From Paenibacillus sp. EZ-K15 (GTDB lineage: Bacteria; Bacillota; Bacilli; Paenibacillales; Paenibacillaceae), in contig NZ_PDHM01000016.1 in NCBI RefSeq assembly GCF_002573715.1, positions 1 through 64,000 on the forward strand: a stretch of 64,000 bases of DNA, read 5' to 3'. The notes beneath the pieces are model-generated. The model worked only from the letters and a program-made list of their open reading frames with translations, was not told the origin of the DNA and made no database searches. Below, one piece after another: positions 43,518-53,360 of the stretch (the stretch's first letter is position 1; each line of letters opens with the position of its first letter). The position numbers and the translations under genes were made by a program.

Positions 43518-45005
43518 ATGTCTACACCAACAGGATTTATGGAATATCAGCGCCAGCTTCCGGCAGATCGGAGCCCGGCAGAACGAGTTAAAGACTGGGA
43601 AGAGTTTCATAAACATTTAGAAGAAGAAGAGCTCCAGACCCAGGGAGCACGCTGCATGGACTGCGGTACGCCATACTGCCATACAGGGATCGATATGCTC
43701 GGCGGCACTTCGGGCTGCCCGATTCACAATCTGATTCCGGAATGGAACAATCTTGTTTATCGGGGCTTGTGGAGAGAAGCTTTGGAGCGTCTCCATAAAA
43801 CAAACAATTTCCCTGAGTTTACCGGACGCGTATGTCCTGCCCCTTGTGAGGGTTCCTGCACCGTCGGTTTGATTGGGGAGCCGGTCACGATTAAATCCAT
43901 CGAGCAAGCGATCATCGATAAGGGCTTTGAGGAAGGGTGGGTTATTCCCGAGCCGCCGACAAAGCGCACGGGGCGTCGCGTAGCCGTTGTCGGTTCTGGT
44001 CCGGCAGGGCTGGCTGCTGCTGCTCAACTGAACAAAGCAGGCCATTCCGTAACTGTTTATGAACGTGCCGACCGCATCGGCGGCCTGTTGACTTACGGGA
44101 TCCCATCCATGAAGCTGGACAAGGGCATTGTTCAGCGCCGTGTAGATCTGCTCGCGGCTGAAGGGGTCGACTTCGTTGTCAACACCGAGATCGGCAAGGA
44201 CATTCCCGCCAAGCAGCTGATGGAAGAATACGATGCTGTCGTACTGTGCGGCGGTGCAACAAAGCCGCGTGAATTCAATATTGAGGGCAGTGACCTCAAG
44301 GGCATTCATTACGCGATGGACTATCTGAACGGAACCATCAAGAGCCTGCTGGATTCGGGTCTTGAGGACGGCAACTACTTGTCGGCAAAAGACAAGGACG
44401 TGATTGTCATCGGCGGCGGCGACACCGGCTCCGACTGCGTCGCGACAGCGCTTCGTCACGGCTGCAGCAGTGTCACTCAGTTCGGTACGCATAAGCAGGC
44501 TCCGCTGCAGCGTGATCCGTTTGCGAACCCTTGGCCGCAGTTTCCGAATGTGTACACGCTTGATTACGCACACGAGGAAGCCAAAGCGCTGTTTGGCAAC
44601 GATCCACGCGAATTCTCCATTATGACTACGAAATTTGTCGGAGATGAAGAGGGCAATCTGAAAGAGCTTCATACCGTTCAAATCGAGCGTATTGTAGATG
44701 AAACCGGTCGTAAAGTGTATCAACCGATTCCGGGCACGGAAAAGGCATTTCCTGCTCAAATGGCGTTCATCGCCATCGGTTTTGACGGACCGGAGCATAC
44801 GCTGGTCGAGCAGCTGGGGCTTGAAACGGATCGCCGTTCCAATGTGAAAGCACCGTATGGCAAATATACGACCAATGTGGATAAAGTATTTGCCGCCGGA
44901 GATATGCGTCGCGGTCAAAGCCTCGTGGTATGGGCCATCAACGAAGGTCGCGAGGTGGCACGCGAAGTAGACAAATATTTGATGGGTGCGACCGTACTGG
45001 TTTAA
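43518..45005 (+). CDS. gltD: Glutamate synthase, small (NADPH) subunit
   Basis: The 495-residue protein has an N-terminal iron-sulfur region ([26 protein letters not shown]), an FAD motif [15 protein letters not shown] and an NADPH motif [11 protein letters not shown]. It passes electrons from NADPH to the large glutamate synthase subunit. That subunit gene, normally adjacent, is absent from this window. Close relatives of GltD also act in other NADPH-linked complexes, so the partner is open. GGGGGTAA precedes the ATG, and a terminator follows, so the gene is a single transcript unit. Confidence 0.9.
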   Translation: MSTPTGFMEYQRQLPADRSPAERVKDWEEFHKHLEEEELQTQGARCMDCGTPYCHTGIDMLGGTSGCPIHNLIPEWNNLVYRGLWREALERLHKTNNFPEFTGRVCPAPCEGSCTVGLIGEPVTIKSIEQAIIDKGFEEGWVIPEPPTKRTGRRVAVVGSGPAGLAAAAQLNKAGHSVTVYERADRIGGLLTYGIPSMKLDKGIVQRRVDLLAAEGVDFVVNTEIGKDIPAKQLMEEYDAVVLCGGATKPREFNIEGSDLKGIHYAMDYLNGTIKSLLDSGLEDGNYLSAKDKDVIVIGGGDTGSDCVATALRHGCSSVTQFGTHKQAPLQRDPFANPWPQFPNVYTLDYAHEEAKALFGNDPREFSIMTTKFVGDEEGNLKELHTVQIERIVDETGRKVYQPIPGTEKAFPAQMAFIAIGFDGPEHTLVEQLGLETDRRSNVKAPYGKYTTNVDKVFAAGDMRRGQSLVVWAINEGREVAREVDKYLMGATVLV

Positions 45006-45041
45006 TCCTTCTCCTAAATATGCTATCATACTAATAGTAGT

Positions 45042-45072
45042 AAAAGGACTTCGCTCTCGCGAAGTCCTTTTT
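45042..45072 (+). terminator. Terminator after gltD
   Basis: A 12-base stem (45042-45053 with 45060-45071) has a T-rich right end. Strong intrinsic terminator. Confidence 0.88.
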
Positions 45073-45120
45073 GGAGTTAGCCACCGCGCCATGGTGACTC
45101 ATCGGGGAGGAGAATGTCAT

Positions 45121-47412
45121 TTGAAAACGTTGGTCATTGCCGAAAAGCCGGATATGGGACGGAACATCGCTGCGGTCATCGAGCCGAGGGCCAAGAATAA
45201 CCGTACATATCTTGAAGGTGAGCGATATATCATAACTTGGGCTATCGGACATCTGGTTGGGCTAGCGGAGCCGGATGCATATGATCCGAAATACAAACGC
45301 TGGAATTTACGGGACCTGCCTATCATTCCGGAGCAATTCAAAATCATCCCGAATCCGAAAACCAAGGATCAACTGAAGGTCATTGGAGAGGTCGCCAAGC
45401 GCTGCAGCCATATCGTAAATGCATGTGATGCGGGACGAGAAGGACAATATATTTTCGCTCTTATCCAACAGCAATTAAAATTGAAACAGCCTGTAAAAAG
45501 ACTATGGATTTCGGATTTAACGGCGGAAAGCATTGCCCGTGGCTTCGCGGAGCTGAAGGATGGGATTGAATTCGAGAATTTAACGCAAGCTGCGCGCGCA
45601 CGCAGTGAAGCTGATTGGTTGATCGGCATGAATGCATCGCGTGCCTTTACGACCCGTCATCAGACATTACTGTCGGTTGGGCGGGTCCAGACGCCGGTTC
45701 TGGCTCTGATCTATGACCGGCAGAAGGAAATCGAAGCCTTCGAATCGCAAACGTTTTACGACGTGAAGGCCGTGTTCAAACAAGAGCAGTTGGAGTATAC
45801 CGGAACATGGCAGGGAGAACGGCTGACCTCGCAAGAGAAAGCGGAGACGATCGCATCGAAGGTCAATGGAAAGAATGGGGTCATCACTAAATATGAAGTC
45901 AAAGAAACGAAAGAATATCCGTTTAAATTGTATGATTTGACCCTGCTTCAGCGTGAGGCCAATGCCAAATACGGATATTCCGCAAAAAAAACGCTGGATC
46001 TTGCGCAAGCGTTGTATGAGCGTCACAAGGTGATTTCATACCCGCGTACCAACTCCAATTATGTGAATGAACAGAACATCGAAGGCATGCACAAGGCGCT
46101 CCATATGTTGAAATCGACCTCCTATGCATCGATGGCTGAAGGAGCGGATCCTAACCGGGTGCATATAAACAATAAAGCGGTTTGTAATCCGCAGCGGGTT
46201 GAGGATCACCATGCCATCTTGCCGACATTAAAGCGTCCGGGCACACTCAGCAAGGAAGAGCAGCATATTTATGATCTGGTCATCCTCCGGTTTCTGTCGC
46301 ATTTCTACCCGCCGGCGATGTATAAGCAGCATACGGTGCTCACTGAGGTAGAGGGTGAAACGTTTAAAACAGGCATCAAGGAACTGCTGTCGCTTGGCTG
46401 GAAGGTGCTGATTTCCCAGGATAAAGAGCAGAAGAAAGCCAAGTCTTCCAAGAAGGGGAAAGAGGACGAGGAAGAAGAAACTCAGGAATGGAACGACCGT
46501 TCCTTTGATCTATCTCCCGATGAGCCGGTACACTGCAAAAAATCCGAAGTGAAAGAAAAGGCAACCCAGCCGCCAAAGAGTTATACGGAAGGTACCTTGC
46601 TGAAGGCGATGGAGAGTGCCGGAAAATCCATTGAGGATGAAGCGCTTCGGGATGCGATGAAAGACAGCGGTCTGGGAACGCCGGCAACCCGTGCAGCGAC
46701 CATTGAACGCTTGAAGAAGGTCGGATATATTACGATGCAGGGCAAAAGAATCACGGTTACCCAAAAGGGAAGGACGGCGGTGGAGTTGATCCGCCATGCA
46801 GGCGTAGAATTACTCGCTTCGCCTGAGATGACAGGTCAATGGGAACGGCGTCTTCACCAAATATCCAAGGGCGAGGCTTCCGCTGACGTGTTTATGCAAA
46901 ACGTGCAGAAGTTTACCATTTCGATCATCAATAAGGTATCCTCGCAGCGTCAGGCGCCGTCGTCATTATTCGGCGGGGATGAGGACAAGTCCAAAGGCAG
47001 AGGGAACCGAAGCACGGGAAAAGTTGCCGCGGCCCCACGTGACAAGGAAGAACGTGCGGCTAAGCGGACTCCGAAGGCGGATACCTCCACATCAAGTGAA
47101 GCATCGTCCGTACGCTCCTCATTAGGCCGATGCCCTAGACCCGGATGTGAAGGGCATATTATTGAAGGACGCAAAGGCTATGGCTGCGCGAATTTCAAAA
47201 CCGGCTGCAGCTATGTCATCTGGAAGGAATTTGCCGGTAAACAAGTTTCGCATGCGATGCTGAAATCCTTGCTGCTTCAAGGCAAGACCCAGCTGTTAAC
47301 CTTTAAAAACGAGGACGGCAGCACGTATAAAGCCAGGATTGTCCTAGCTGCTGAAGGGAACGGAAAGCTTGCCGTTCAGGCAGAGGACTCGAATGAAGCC
47401 GTGAAATCGTGA
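45121..47412 (+). CDS. topB: DNA topoisomerase III
   Basis: The 763-residue type IA topoisomerase has an N-terminal Toprim domain (VIAEKPDMGRNIA, NACDAGREGQ) and the active-site Tyr307 in VISYPRTNSNY. The C-terminal region has a topoisomerase zinc-ribbon-like motif (GRCPRPGCEGHI ... GCANFKTGCSY). A charged KKGKEDEEEE loop lies around residue 450. The TTG at 45121 is the start because GGGGAGGAG sits eight bases before it; the frame extends upstream across the gltD terminator, which is not coding. It decatenates and relaxes negatively supercoiled DNA. Confidence 0.93.
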   Translation: MKTLVIAEKPDMGRNIAAVIEPRAKNNRTYLEGERYIITWAIGHLVGLAEPDAYDPKYKRWNLRDLPIIPEQFKIIPNPKTKDQLKVIGEVAKRCSHIVNACDAGREGQYIFALIQQQLKLKQPVKRLWISDLTAESIARGFAELKDGIEFENLTQAARARSEADWLIGMNASRAFTTRHQTLLSVGRVQTPVLALIYDRQKEIEAFESQTFYDVKAVFKQEQLEYTGTWQGERLTSQEKAETIASKVNGKNGVITKYEVKETKEYPFKLYDLTLLQREANAKYGYSAKKTLDLAQALYERHKVISYPRTNSNYVNEQNIEGMHKALHMLKSTSYASMAEGADPNRVHINNKAVCNPQRVEDHHAILPTLKRPGTLSKEEQHIYDLVILRFLSHFYPPAMYKQHTVLTEVEGETFKTGIKELLSLGWKVLISQDKEQKKAKSSKKGKEDEEEETQEWNDRSFDLSPDEPVHCKKSEVKEKATQPPKSYTEGTLLKAMESAGKSIEDEALRDAMKDSGLGTPATRAATIERLKKVGYITMQGKRITVTQKGRTAVELIRHAGVELLASPEMTGQWERRLHQISKGEASADVFMQNVQKFTISIINKVSSQRQAPSSLFGGDEDKSKGRGNRSTGKVAAAPRDKEERAAKRTPKADTSTSSEASSVRSSLGRCPRPGCEGHIIEGRKGYGCANFKTGCSYVIWKEFAGKQVSHAMLKSLLLQGKTQLLTFKNEDGSTYKARIVLAAEGNGKLAVQAEDSNEAVKS

Positions 47413-47434
47413 GGCGACACCGTTAAATAAAAAA

Positions 47435-47473
47435 ACCGAGCCAACCAGGGATACCCTCCTTGATCGGCTCGGT
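47435..47473. terminator. Bidirectional terminator
   Basis: ACCGAGCC at 47435-47442 pairs with GGCTCGGT at 47466-47473. A run of As precedes it and CTATTTT follows, so it can serve topB and the convergent HAD gene. Confidence 0.78.
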
Positions 47474-47482
47474 CTATTTTGA

Positions 47483-48220
47483 TTAATCTAAGTGATCTTC
47501 TATAACCTCGGGCACTTCGGTCAGCGCCGAAACGGTATATAACACATTATGCGGCTCTTGCTTCAACTCGACCAGATTATATTGCCATTCGCGCTGCTGC
47601 TTGATATAGATGCTGTTGATGCCGGCCGTCAGTGCCGGAACGACATCCGTGCGAAGCGAGTTGCCGATCATCCATGTATTGGAGCGGGAGAATGTCCCCA
47701 ACGTGAGGATTTCTTCCAATGCCGTAATATTTTTATGCTGGCGAATGTAGATTCGGTCATTGAAGTAATCGGCCAGCTTCATCTGTTTGATTTTACGCTT
47801 CTGAATTTTGGTCTCGCCTCCTGTGTAGAGGTGGAGGCAGTGTCCATCATCCTGAAGCTTCCCGAGCGTCTCGACCATGCCGGGGTAGGCTTCGATTTCC
47901 TGCTCATATACACTGAGCCCTAACTCGTAGATAAGCTCTTCTTCCTTGCGCGAGCTTTCCCTTCCATGAATGCGGCCGAAATAATGATACGTATCGATTA
48001 GGGATTGCGGGAAGTTCGCACTTGCAAATCCCAGCTTATCTACGCCGGCTACGTCGATTTCCATCTGTTTGGCCCGGATTTCTTCGGTAGTCAAGCCAAC
48101 ATGTTGAAACCATTCGGTCATCCACTCGAAGTAATCGCCGAGAATCAGATTGAAGTATTTGTTGCAATGTATTAACGTGTCATCCATGTCGAAGATAATA
48201 TGTTGCGATGTTTTACTCAT
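47483..48220 (-). CDS. HAD superfamily hydrolase
   Basis: A 245-residue HAD enzyme: IIFDMDDTLIH (motif I), LYTGGETKIQ (motif II), the motif III region around QKRKIKQ, and WMIGNSLRTDVVPA (motif IV, with Asn in place of the more common first Asp). A long helical cap lies between I and II. Start 48220 is chosen for AAGGAG; a frame 23 codons longer overlaps the regulator gene. It lies behind the ArsR-like gene, 16 bases away, and may form one operon with it. Confidence 0.83.
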   Translation of the reverse strand: MSKTSQHIIFDMDDTLIHCNKYFNLILGDYFEWMTEWFQHVGLTTEEIRAKQMEIDVAGVDKLGFASANFPQSLIDTYHYFGRIHGRESSRKEEELIYELGLSVYEQEIEAYPGMVETLGKLQDDGHCLHLYTGGETKIQKRKIKQMKLADYFNDRIYIRQHKNITALEEILTLGTFSRSNTWMIGNSLRTDVVPALTAGINSIYIKQQREWQYNLVELKQEPHNVLYTVSALTEVPEVIEDHLD

Positions 48221-48236
48221 GGTATACTCCTTCTTG

Positions 48237-49154
48237 CTATGAAAGTCGAATGTAAGTTTCCAGAAACATCTGAAGCTCGGCAGCCCCATCCGGCCGCAGG
48301 CTGAATCTTTCGTTATTCTCGGACTTCAGATGGGAGCGCAGCAAGCCTGCTGCCCTCAATATCATCAAGTGGTGCATCAATTCCTCATAGGGCTGGCCCA
48401 ACTCGGACGCCATTTCGGACACGGCCTTCGGCTCATCTGCAATATAACGCAGGAGACGCAGGCGTTTCGGGTCGGCGAGAGCCTCGGTCATGCGGAGGAG
48501 AACGACGGGCGGCTCATCTTCCTCTTCTTCCGGGATATCGATCGGATACTGCAGCAGGAGTACGTTCTCATAGAAGCAATAGGTATTGATCGGCCGGAAA
48601 TGCGTGCCTGGGAACAAAACGACGTGCTCTTGAGGCACATCATCCAGTATTACCCCGCTTGAGGCATATTCGATCAAATTTTCGTCATCCATTTTCGGAA
48701 GGAGCATTCGTTTCTCTTCGGCATCGTCTTCCAGGAGCTGATATAGGTCAGGCTCCACTTCCGAGAAGTAGTGCTCGTGCCACAACTTCATCAGCGGTGT
48801 GTAGTTTTCTCGAATTCTAGATGTTTCATCCCGCGAGAGGGAGGGCAAGTGAGGCTGAAGCAGGTCATGCAGCTCTTCCACGGCGGAAGTTTCAATCCAA
48901 TTCAGAAAATCCGGGATTTCAAGGTGTTCTCCCCGAAGCATGATCAAGGCGTATAACACATCATAATCCGCGAGCGGCCATGATCGGGCTCGACTGAACT
49001 GGACGCGAACAGGCTGAGGTAAACGCTCGTCCATCTCTGTTATCAGCTGTTTTCCGATATCCAGGTTATCGGTCCATTTCCTTGTTGCATATATCATGAA
49101 GCTGCCCAGCAGCTCGTAGACCATAGATACATCGATACTAACTTTATATTTCAT
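48237..49154 (-). CDS. ArsR-type transcriptional regulator with long N-terminal domain
   Basis: The 305-residue protein has a C-terminal winged helix of the ArsR type (about 215-300; ALADPKRLRLLRYI, AVSEMASELGQPYEELMHHLMIL) and an N-terminal domain of about 200 residues, rich in acidic residues. The usual metal-site cysteines of ArsR are not seen. It lies divergently from an MFS transporter gene, and so probably controls it, by family habit. GGGAGGG nine bases before ATG 49154 sets the start. Confidence 0.82.
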   Translation of the reverse strand: MKYKVSIDVSMVYELLGSFMIYATRKWTDNLDIGKQLITEMDERLPQPVRVQFSRARSWPLADYDVLYALIMLRGEHLEIPDFLNWIETSAVEELHDLLQPHLPSLSRDETSRIRENYTPLMKLWHEHYFSEVEPDLYQLLEDDAEEKRMLLPKMDDENLIEYASSGVILDDVPQEHVVLFPGTHFRPINTYCFYENVLLLQYPIDIPEEEEDEPPVVLLRMTEALADPKRLRLLRYIADEPKAVSEMASELGQPYEELMHHLMILRAAGLLRSHLKSENNERFSLRPDGAAELQMFLETYIRLS

Positions 49155-49197
49155 GAACGGATACCCTCCCAATTGATGGCATTGTTATTATTATGGC

Positions 49198-49226
49198 TTG
49201 TATGGATTGGGCTTGTCCACTATAAT
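49198..49226 (+). promoter_or_regulatory. Promoter for the MFS transporter
   Basis: TTGTAT at 49198-49203 and TATAAT at 49221-49226, 17 bases apart, in the divergent gap between the ArsR-like regulator and the MFS gene. Confidence 0.65.
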
Positions 49227-49283
49227 GTTCATCTGACTGTTTAAATTCATCGTTTTTTCACATTAGAGGAGGACTATATTTCA

Positions 49284-50465
49284 GTGACAGAAGCTGTAAG
49301 CCCCCGTCAGGGGAGAACTCATTATTTCATTTTAATTGCCGTCGTCGTGGCGGCTGGTTTAAGCCAGGGACTGTTATTGCCAGTGCTGGCTATATTTTTG
49401 GAACGGATGGGCATTTCATCCTCCATGAACGGATTGAACGCGGCGGCCTTATATGTAGGCTCGTTTGCCATGACGCTTGTTGCGGAAAGACTTCTCGGCT
49501 GGGTCGGTTTCAAAAAACTGATCATTTCGGGACTGGTGCTCGTGATGCTGTCGCTGGTTGCTTTTCCGTTAGTTCCAAGCGTGGCCGTCTGGTTTGTACT
49601 GCGCGTGCTCGTCGGTATAGGCGACAGCGCACTTCATTATGCTGCCCAGCTATGGGTGCTGATGATGTCAACGGTTAAGAACCGGGGGCGAAGCATATCC
49701 TTTTATGGCATGTCCTACGGTTTAGGATTCAGTATAGGGCCGCTGGGCATTCCGCTGCTGAAGTATGGCGAGGCGGTACCATTTATAATTCTGGCCGTGC
49801 TGTTCTTGTTCATTCTGTTGGTCGTGCTCTTCAAACTTCCGAACTTGAAGCCGGAAAAAAGCGAGAATGGGAATCAGCAGCCAACTGGACGCTATCTCAA
49901 AAGCTACCGTCTGGCCTGGTTTGCGTTGATTCCCGCGTTCCTCTACGGATATATGGAGGCGGGAATTAACAGCAACTTCCCGGTCTACGGGTTAAGAAGC
50001 GGGTTTACATTAGGCGAAATTTCGGCGTTGCTTCCTTTTGTCGGCATCGGGGGTCTGGTGCTGCAGCTACCCCTCGGCATGTGGAGTGATAAATTCGGAC
50101 GCAAACGGGTGCTGACAATCGCCGGTATTGTAGGCGGATGCTGTTTCTTGCTCATTCCTGCAGCAGGAACGAATTTCTGGGCAACCTTAGTGTTACTAAC
50201 GCTGGCCGGTGGCCTGGTTGGTTCTTTCTTCTCCCTCGGTTTGGCTTATGCGGCGGATATCCTTCCCAGAGTGCTGCTGCCGGCGGCCAACGTCGTGGCT
50301 TCCTTCCATTTTAATGCGGGCAGCATAGCAGGTCCGAATGCAGGGGGCGCCATCATGGAAACAGGGTGGAACGGAGGGATCTTCGTACTGCTTGGTGGAT
50401 TGTATATTCTGTTTGCCTGTACCGGATTATGGTTTAAAGTCAAAACCACATCAACACAAGAATAG
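49284..50465 (+). CDS. MFS transporter
   Basis: A 393-residue integral membrane protein with about twelve helices in two six-helix halves, split by a cytoplasmic loop (KLPNLKPEKSENGNQQ). The MFS motif region after helix 2 is ERLLGWVGFKKL, and its second-half counterpart is MWSDKFGRKRV. Helix 4 has RVLVGIGDSALHYA. It is likely a proton-driven exporter, of the drug or metabolite efflux class, but the substrate is not visible. The GTG start has GAGGAGG upstream, and the regulator is divergent. Confidence 0.88.
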   Translation: MTEAVSPRQGRTHYFILIAVVVAAGLSQGLLLPVLAIFLERMGISSSMNGLNAAALYVGSFAMTLVAERLLGWVGFKKLIISGLVLVMLSLVAFPLVPSVAVWFVLRVLVGIGDSALHYAAQLWVLMMSTVKNRGRSISFYGMSYGLGFSIGPLGIPLLKYGEAVPFIILAVLFLFILLVVLFKLPNLKPEKSENGNQQPTGRYLKSYRLAWFALIPAFLYGYMEAGINSNFPVYGLRSGFTLGEISALLPFVGIGGLVLQLPLGMWSDKFGRKRVLTIAGIVGGCCFLLIPAAGTNFWATLVLLTLAGGLVGSFFSLGLAYAADILPRVLLPAANVVASFHFNAGSIAGPNAGGAIMETGWNGGIFVLLGGLYILFACTGLWFKVKTTSTQE

Positions 50466-50548
50466 AAACATGTGTTCTCATGGCAATTGCTTTCGCTTTC
50501 TTCTAAACTAGAGAGTAGGAATATGCACTTGACGGGAGAGACGATAAC

Positions 50549-51268
50549 ATGATTAAAGTGGATCGGCTGAAGAAAACGATGGGTCCTGAACGCACACCGG
50601 TGTTGAAGGATATCACTTTTCAGATGGAGCACGGGGAAATGATCGGTCTGATCGGTGCTAGCGGAAGCGGGAAAAGCTTGTTGATGAGCTGTCTATCCAT
50701 GCAGCAAAAATGGGATGGCGGCAAATTAACGATTGATGGCGAAGATATGATGAATCCTGCGGGAAAACGGAGAATTCGCCGGGAATGGGCTTATCTTGAG
50801 CAGAATCCGTCCTTGAATGTTAATCGAACGGCACTGAAGAATGTATTGATCGGACAATCCAGCCAAACACCGCTGTGGCGGATGGTAACCGGGATGGTCC
50901 GGTCTGATGATTATATGGGAGCTATGGATACGATCGAGCACCTTGGTTTGTTGGACAAGGCTAAACGAAAGGCCAGCGAGTTAAGCGGCGGCGAGAAGCA
51001 GCGGATTGCTATTGCCCGCGCACTTGTGCATGGTGCCAAGGTGATTTTGGCGGACGAGCCGGTCACGGGACTCGATCCGGCCTCGGCCGAGCATGTATTG
51101 AAGACACTTAAAACCTTGTGCGAGGAAGAACGTTTAACTGTATTTACCGTTATACCCTTGGAATTAGCCGAGAAGCATTGCACACGGATCATGGGTCTAT
51201 CCGGGGGAGAGCTGGCCGTGGATGTGACCGGAAGACGTTTAACCCATGGCGAGAAGTCAAGACTGTAA
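50549..51268 (+). CDS. Orphan ABC ATPase, PhnC-like
   Basis: A 239-residue ABC ATPase with Walker A GASGSGKSL, signature ELSGGEKQRIAIARALV and Walker B VILADEPVTGLDP. The Q-loop region is AYLEQNPSLNVNRTALKNVL, with a spacing recalling phosphonate PhnC. The usual H-loop His is missing: the segment reads VFTVIPLELAEKH, where relatives have His. There is no permease or binding protein gene beside it. CGGGAGAGACG precedes the ATG. Function is unknown; it might be an ancillary or regulatory ATPase. Confidence 0.8.
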   Translation: MIKVDRLKKTMGPERTPVLKDITFQMEHGEMIGLIGASGSGKSLLMSCLSMQQKWDGGKLTIDGEDMMNPAGKRRIRREWAYLEQNPSLNVNRTALKNVLIGQSSQTPLWRMVTGMVRSDDYMGAMDTIEHLGLLDKAKRKASELSGGEKQRIAIARALVHGAKVILADEPVTGLDPASAEHVLKTLKTLCEEERLTVFTVIPLELAEKHCTRIMGLSGGELAVDVTGRRLTHGEKSRL

Positions 51269-51320
51269 TTATCGATCACCAAAAACGCCAGGTGAATGTA
51301 TAGAAATGAGTTGATACTTA

Positions 51321-52658
51321 TTGAAATATAGAGTGATGCAAGCCCTCTTGGCGGGTTTGTTACTATTTATCATAAGCGGCTGTACATTTATTCAGGAGGA
51401 CCCGGTCTCCTTAATGAAGAAACCGGATTTGCCGACGGATAAAGCGACGCTGAATGGCGCCATCCAATCTGCGCTTCTGAAGAATAAGCTGGATAATGGT
51501 GCCATTATACGGCCGCGAAGTGACGTGGATAGCAGTTCCATCCGTATTCAGGACCTGGACAATGACGGAATTTTGGAAGCTGTCGTCTTCTATCAAACGC
51601 CGGACGATGAAGTGAAAATCCATGGCATGATCATGCAGCAGCAAGGTGATACATGGGTGAAGAAGCTTGATTTCGACGGAGAAGGGACGGTATTGGAGTC
51701 GTTTGATTTCGTTGATTTTACGAATGACGGCAAGGTTGACATCGTAGCCGGCTTCTCACGCGGAGAAGAGAATCTTCAGAACCTGCTGGCTGTATATTCA
51801 TTTTCCGGGGATTCGCTCGAAAAAATACCGGCTTTGCCATATACTCATTTTAATATCGGAGATATGAACGGGGATAAGATCAACGATATTACGGTTGTCT
51901 ATCTTCAGCAGAAAGAGCTCTCGTATATCAGCACCTATCAATACGATAAATTCGAGGACGCCTTTGTCGAGCTGAACAAGCTGGATCTGGGACCGAATAT
52001 CGAAAGTTATTACAATGTTGTCGCAGGTAAAGTGGCCAAGGACAAAGAAGGTATCATCTTGGACGCTTCGGTTGTATCCAGCTCTTCTTATTCCAAGCTC
52101 ATCATTATGGAGGATAACCAGTTTATTGACGTCCTTCAGGATGAATTGCTTACCTACAAGGAACTGCCTGTAGAGAGTGAAGATGTGAATGATGACGGTA
52201 TTTTAGAGTTTGGTGTTCTTACGAGACCGAGCGGCTGGGAAGATCGGCTTATTCTGGATGAGATCCCGTTCTTCACCACGTACTTCCAGTGGGACGGAGT
52301 GGTACGGGAGACCAACGAAAAAGAAGGGCTTCAATTCGTGCTCCAAAGGTACTACGATATGAACAATCGATTCTATCTGGACTTTCCGCCAGACATGTAT
52401 AATAAGATTACCATCACGCCGGAATCCAACAAAAATGCTTATTTGAATTTTGTGACCACCGACACGGGAGAGTCCGTTGCCGAGATTAAATTCTTTTCAA
52501 AGGCCCAGTGGGGGAAAGCCGAATCTGATTGGGAGATTCTGGTGAAGGAGAAAAACCGCGTAATTGCTTATCGCAGTCATGGCGATCTGAAATTGAGTAA
52601 AAAAGATAAAAAGCCAAACAGCAATAATGTGGCTCCTATCGAAAGAAAGGGGAACTAG
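51321..52658 (+). CDS. Lipoprotein with calcium-loop-like repeats
   Basis: The 445-residue precursor has a lipoprotein signal peptide (lipobox ISGC, Cys at about 21). Four DxDxDG-type loops are visible: DLDNDGILEAV, DFTNDGKVDIV, DMNGDKINDIT and DVNDDGILEFG, spread from about 75 to 310. They resemble calcium-binding loops of VCBS/FG-GAP beta-propellers. The TTG start at 51321 has only a weak ribosome site; ATG 51336 is an alternative. It ends 3 bases before the response regulator gene, so it may be the extracellular sensor arm for that two-component system. Confidence 0.75.
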   Translation: MKYRVMQALLAGLLLFIISGCTFIQEDPVSLMKKPDLPTDKATLNGAIQSALLKNKLDNGAIIRPRSDVDSSSIRIQDLDNDGILEAVVFYQTPDDEVKIHGMIMQQQGDTWVKKLDFDGEGTVLESFDFVDFTNDGKVDIVAGFSRGEENLQNLLAVYSFSGDSLEKIPALPYTHFNIGDMNGDKINDITVVYLQQKELSYISTYQYDKFEDAFVELNKLDLGPNIESYYNVVAGKVAKDKEGIILDASVVSSSSYSKLIIMEDNQFIDVLQDELLTYKELPVESEDVNDDGILEFGVLTRPSGWEDRLILDEIPFFTTYFQWDGVVRETNEKEGLQFVLQRYYDMNNRFYLDFPPDMYNKITITPESNKNAYLNFVTTDTGESVAEIKFFSKAQWGKAESDWEILVKEKNRVIAYRSHGDLKLSKKDKKPNSNNVAPIERKGN

Positions 52659-52661
52659 ACC

Positions 52662-53360
52662 TTGAGTAAAGTGCTCATATTAGAAGATGAAGAATCTATC
52701 CGCAGTTTTATCGTAATTAATCTGAAACGAAACGGCTTTGACGTCCTGGAGACTGGGGATGGCAACGAAGCCCTTCGTTTGCTGCAAACGACGCCAGATA
52801 TCGATATCGCCTTGCTTGATGTCATGGTGCCGGGGATTGACGGGTTTGAAGTATGCCGCAGAATTCGGGAAACGAACGAGCGGATCGGTATTATTTTCCT
52901 GACGGCAAAAGTTCAGGAGCAGGATAAAGTGTATGCCCTCTCCGTTGGTGCCGATGACCACGTAAGCAAACCGTTCAGTCCGACGGAGTTAATCGCCAGG
53001 CTGCAATCTTTACTGCGGAGGGTGAATGTCCAGCGTGCGGGAGCCGCCAAGGTATCGTTTCAATCAGGTCCCTTTACGCTGGATCTGATCTCCAAGCAGT
53101 TTAAGAAGAACGGGCAACCGGTGGAGCTGACGCCAACAGAATTTTCGCTGGTGCAGTTTTTCCTGGAGAAAGAAAACACGCCGCTTAGTCGTGATGTGCT
53201 GCTCGATCATGTATGGGGCAAAGAATATATGGGTGACCCCAAAATCGTGGACGTGAACATTCGGAGACTGCGCCAAAAAATCGAAGGCAATCCTTCCGAG
53301 CCGGAATACCTCCAGACGGTATGGGGACACGGCTATAAATGGAAGGGTCAAGGACAATGA
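52662..53360 (+). CDS. OmpR-family response regulator
   Basis: A 232-residue regulator with a normal receiver (acidic LEDEE, phospho-acceptor Asp53 in LLDVMVPG, Thr in IFLTAKV, Lys in DDHVSKPFSP) and a winged helix (ELTPTEFSLVQFFLEKENTP, VDVNIRRLRQKIE). The TTG start has AAAGGGGAA upstream. It overlaps the kinase gene by four bases (ATGA), so they are a pair. Confidence 0.93.
   Translation: MSKVLILEDEESIRSFIVINLKRNGFDVLETGDGNEALRLLQTTPDIDIALLDVMVPGIDGFEVCRRIRETNERIGIIFLTAKVQEQDKVYALSVGADDHVSKPFSPTELIARLQSLLRRVNVQRAGAAKVSFQSGPFTLDLISKQFKKNGQPVELTPTEFSLVQFFLEKENTPLSRDVLLDHVWGKEYMGDPKIVDVNIRRLRQKIEGNPSEPEYLQTVWGHGYKWKGQGQ

Noticed and set aside
43617..45092. 491-codon open frame antisense to gltD
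   Set aside because: The sense strand encodes an intact glutamate synthase subunit. The antisense frame runs across the gltD terminator and has no motif.
44986..45120. N-terminal extension of topB
   Set aside because: It runs through the end of gltD and its terminator. TTG 45121 with GGGGAGGAG places the Toprim motif at the N-terminus as expected.
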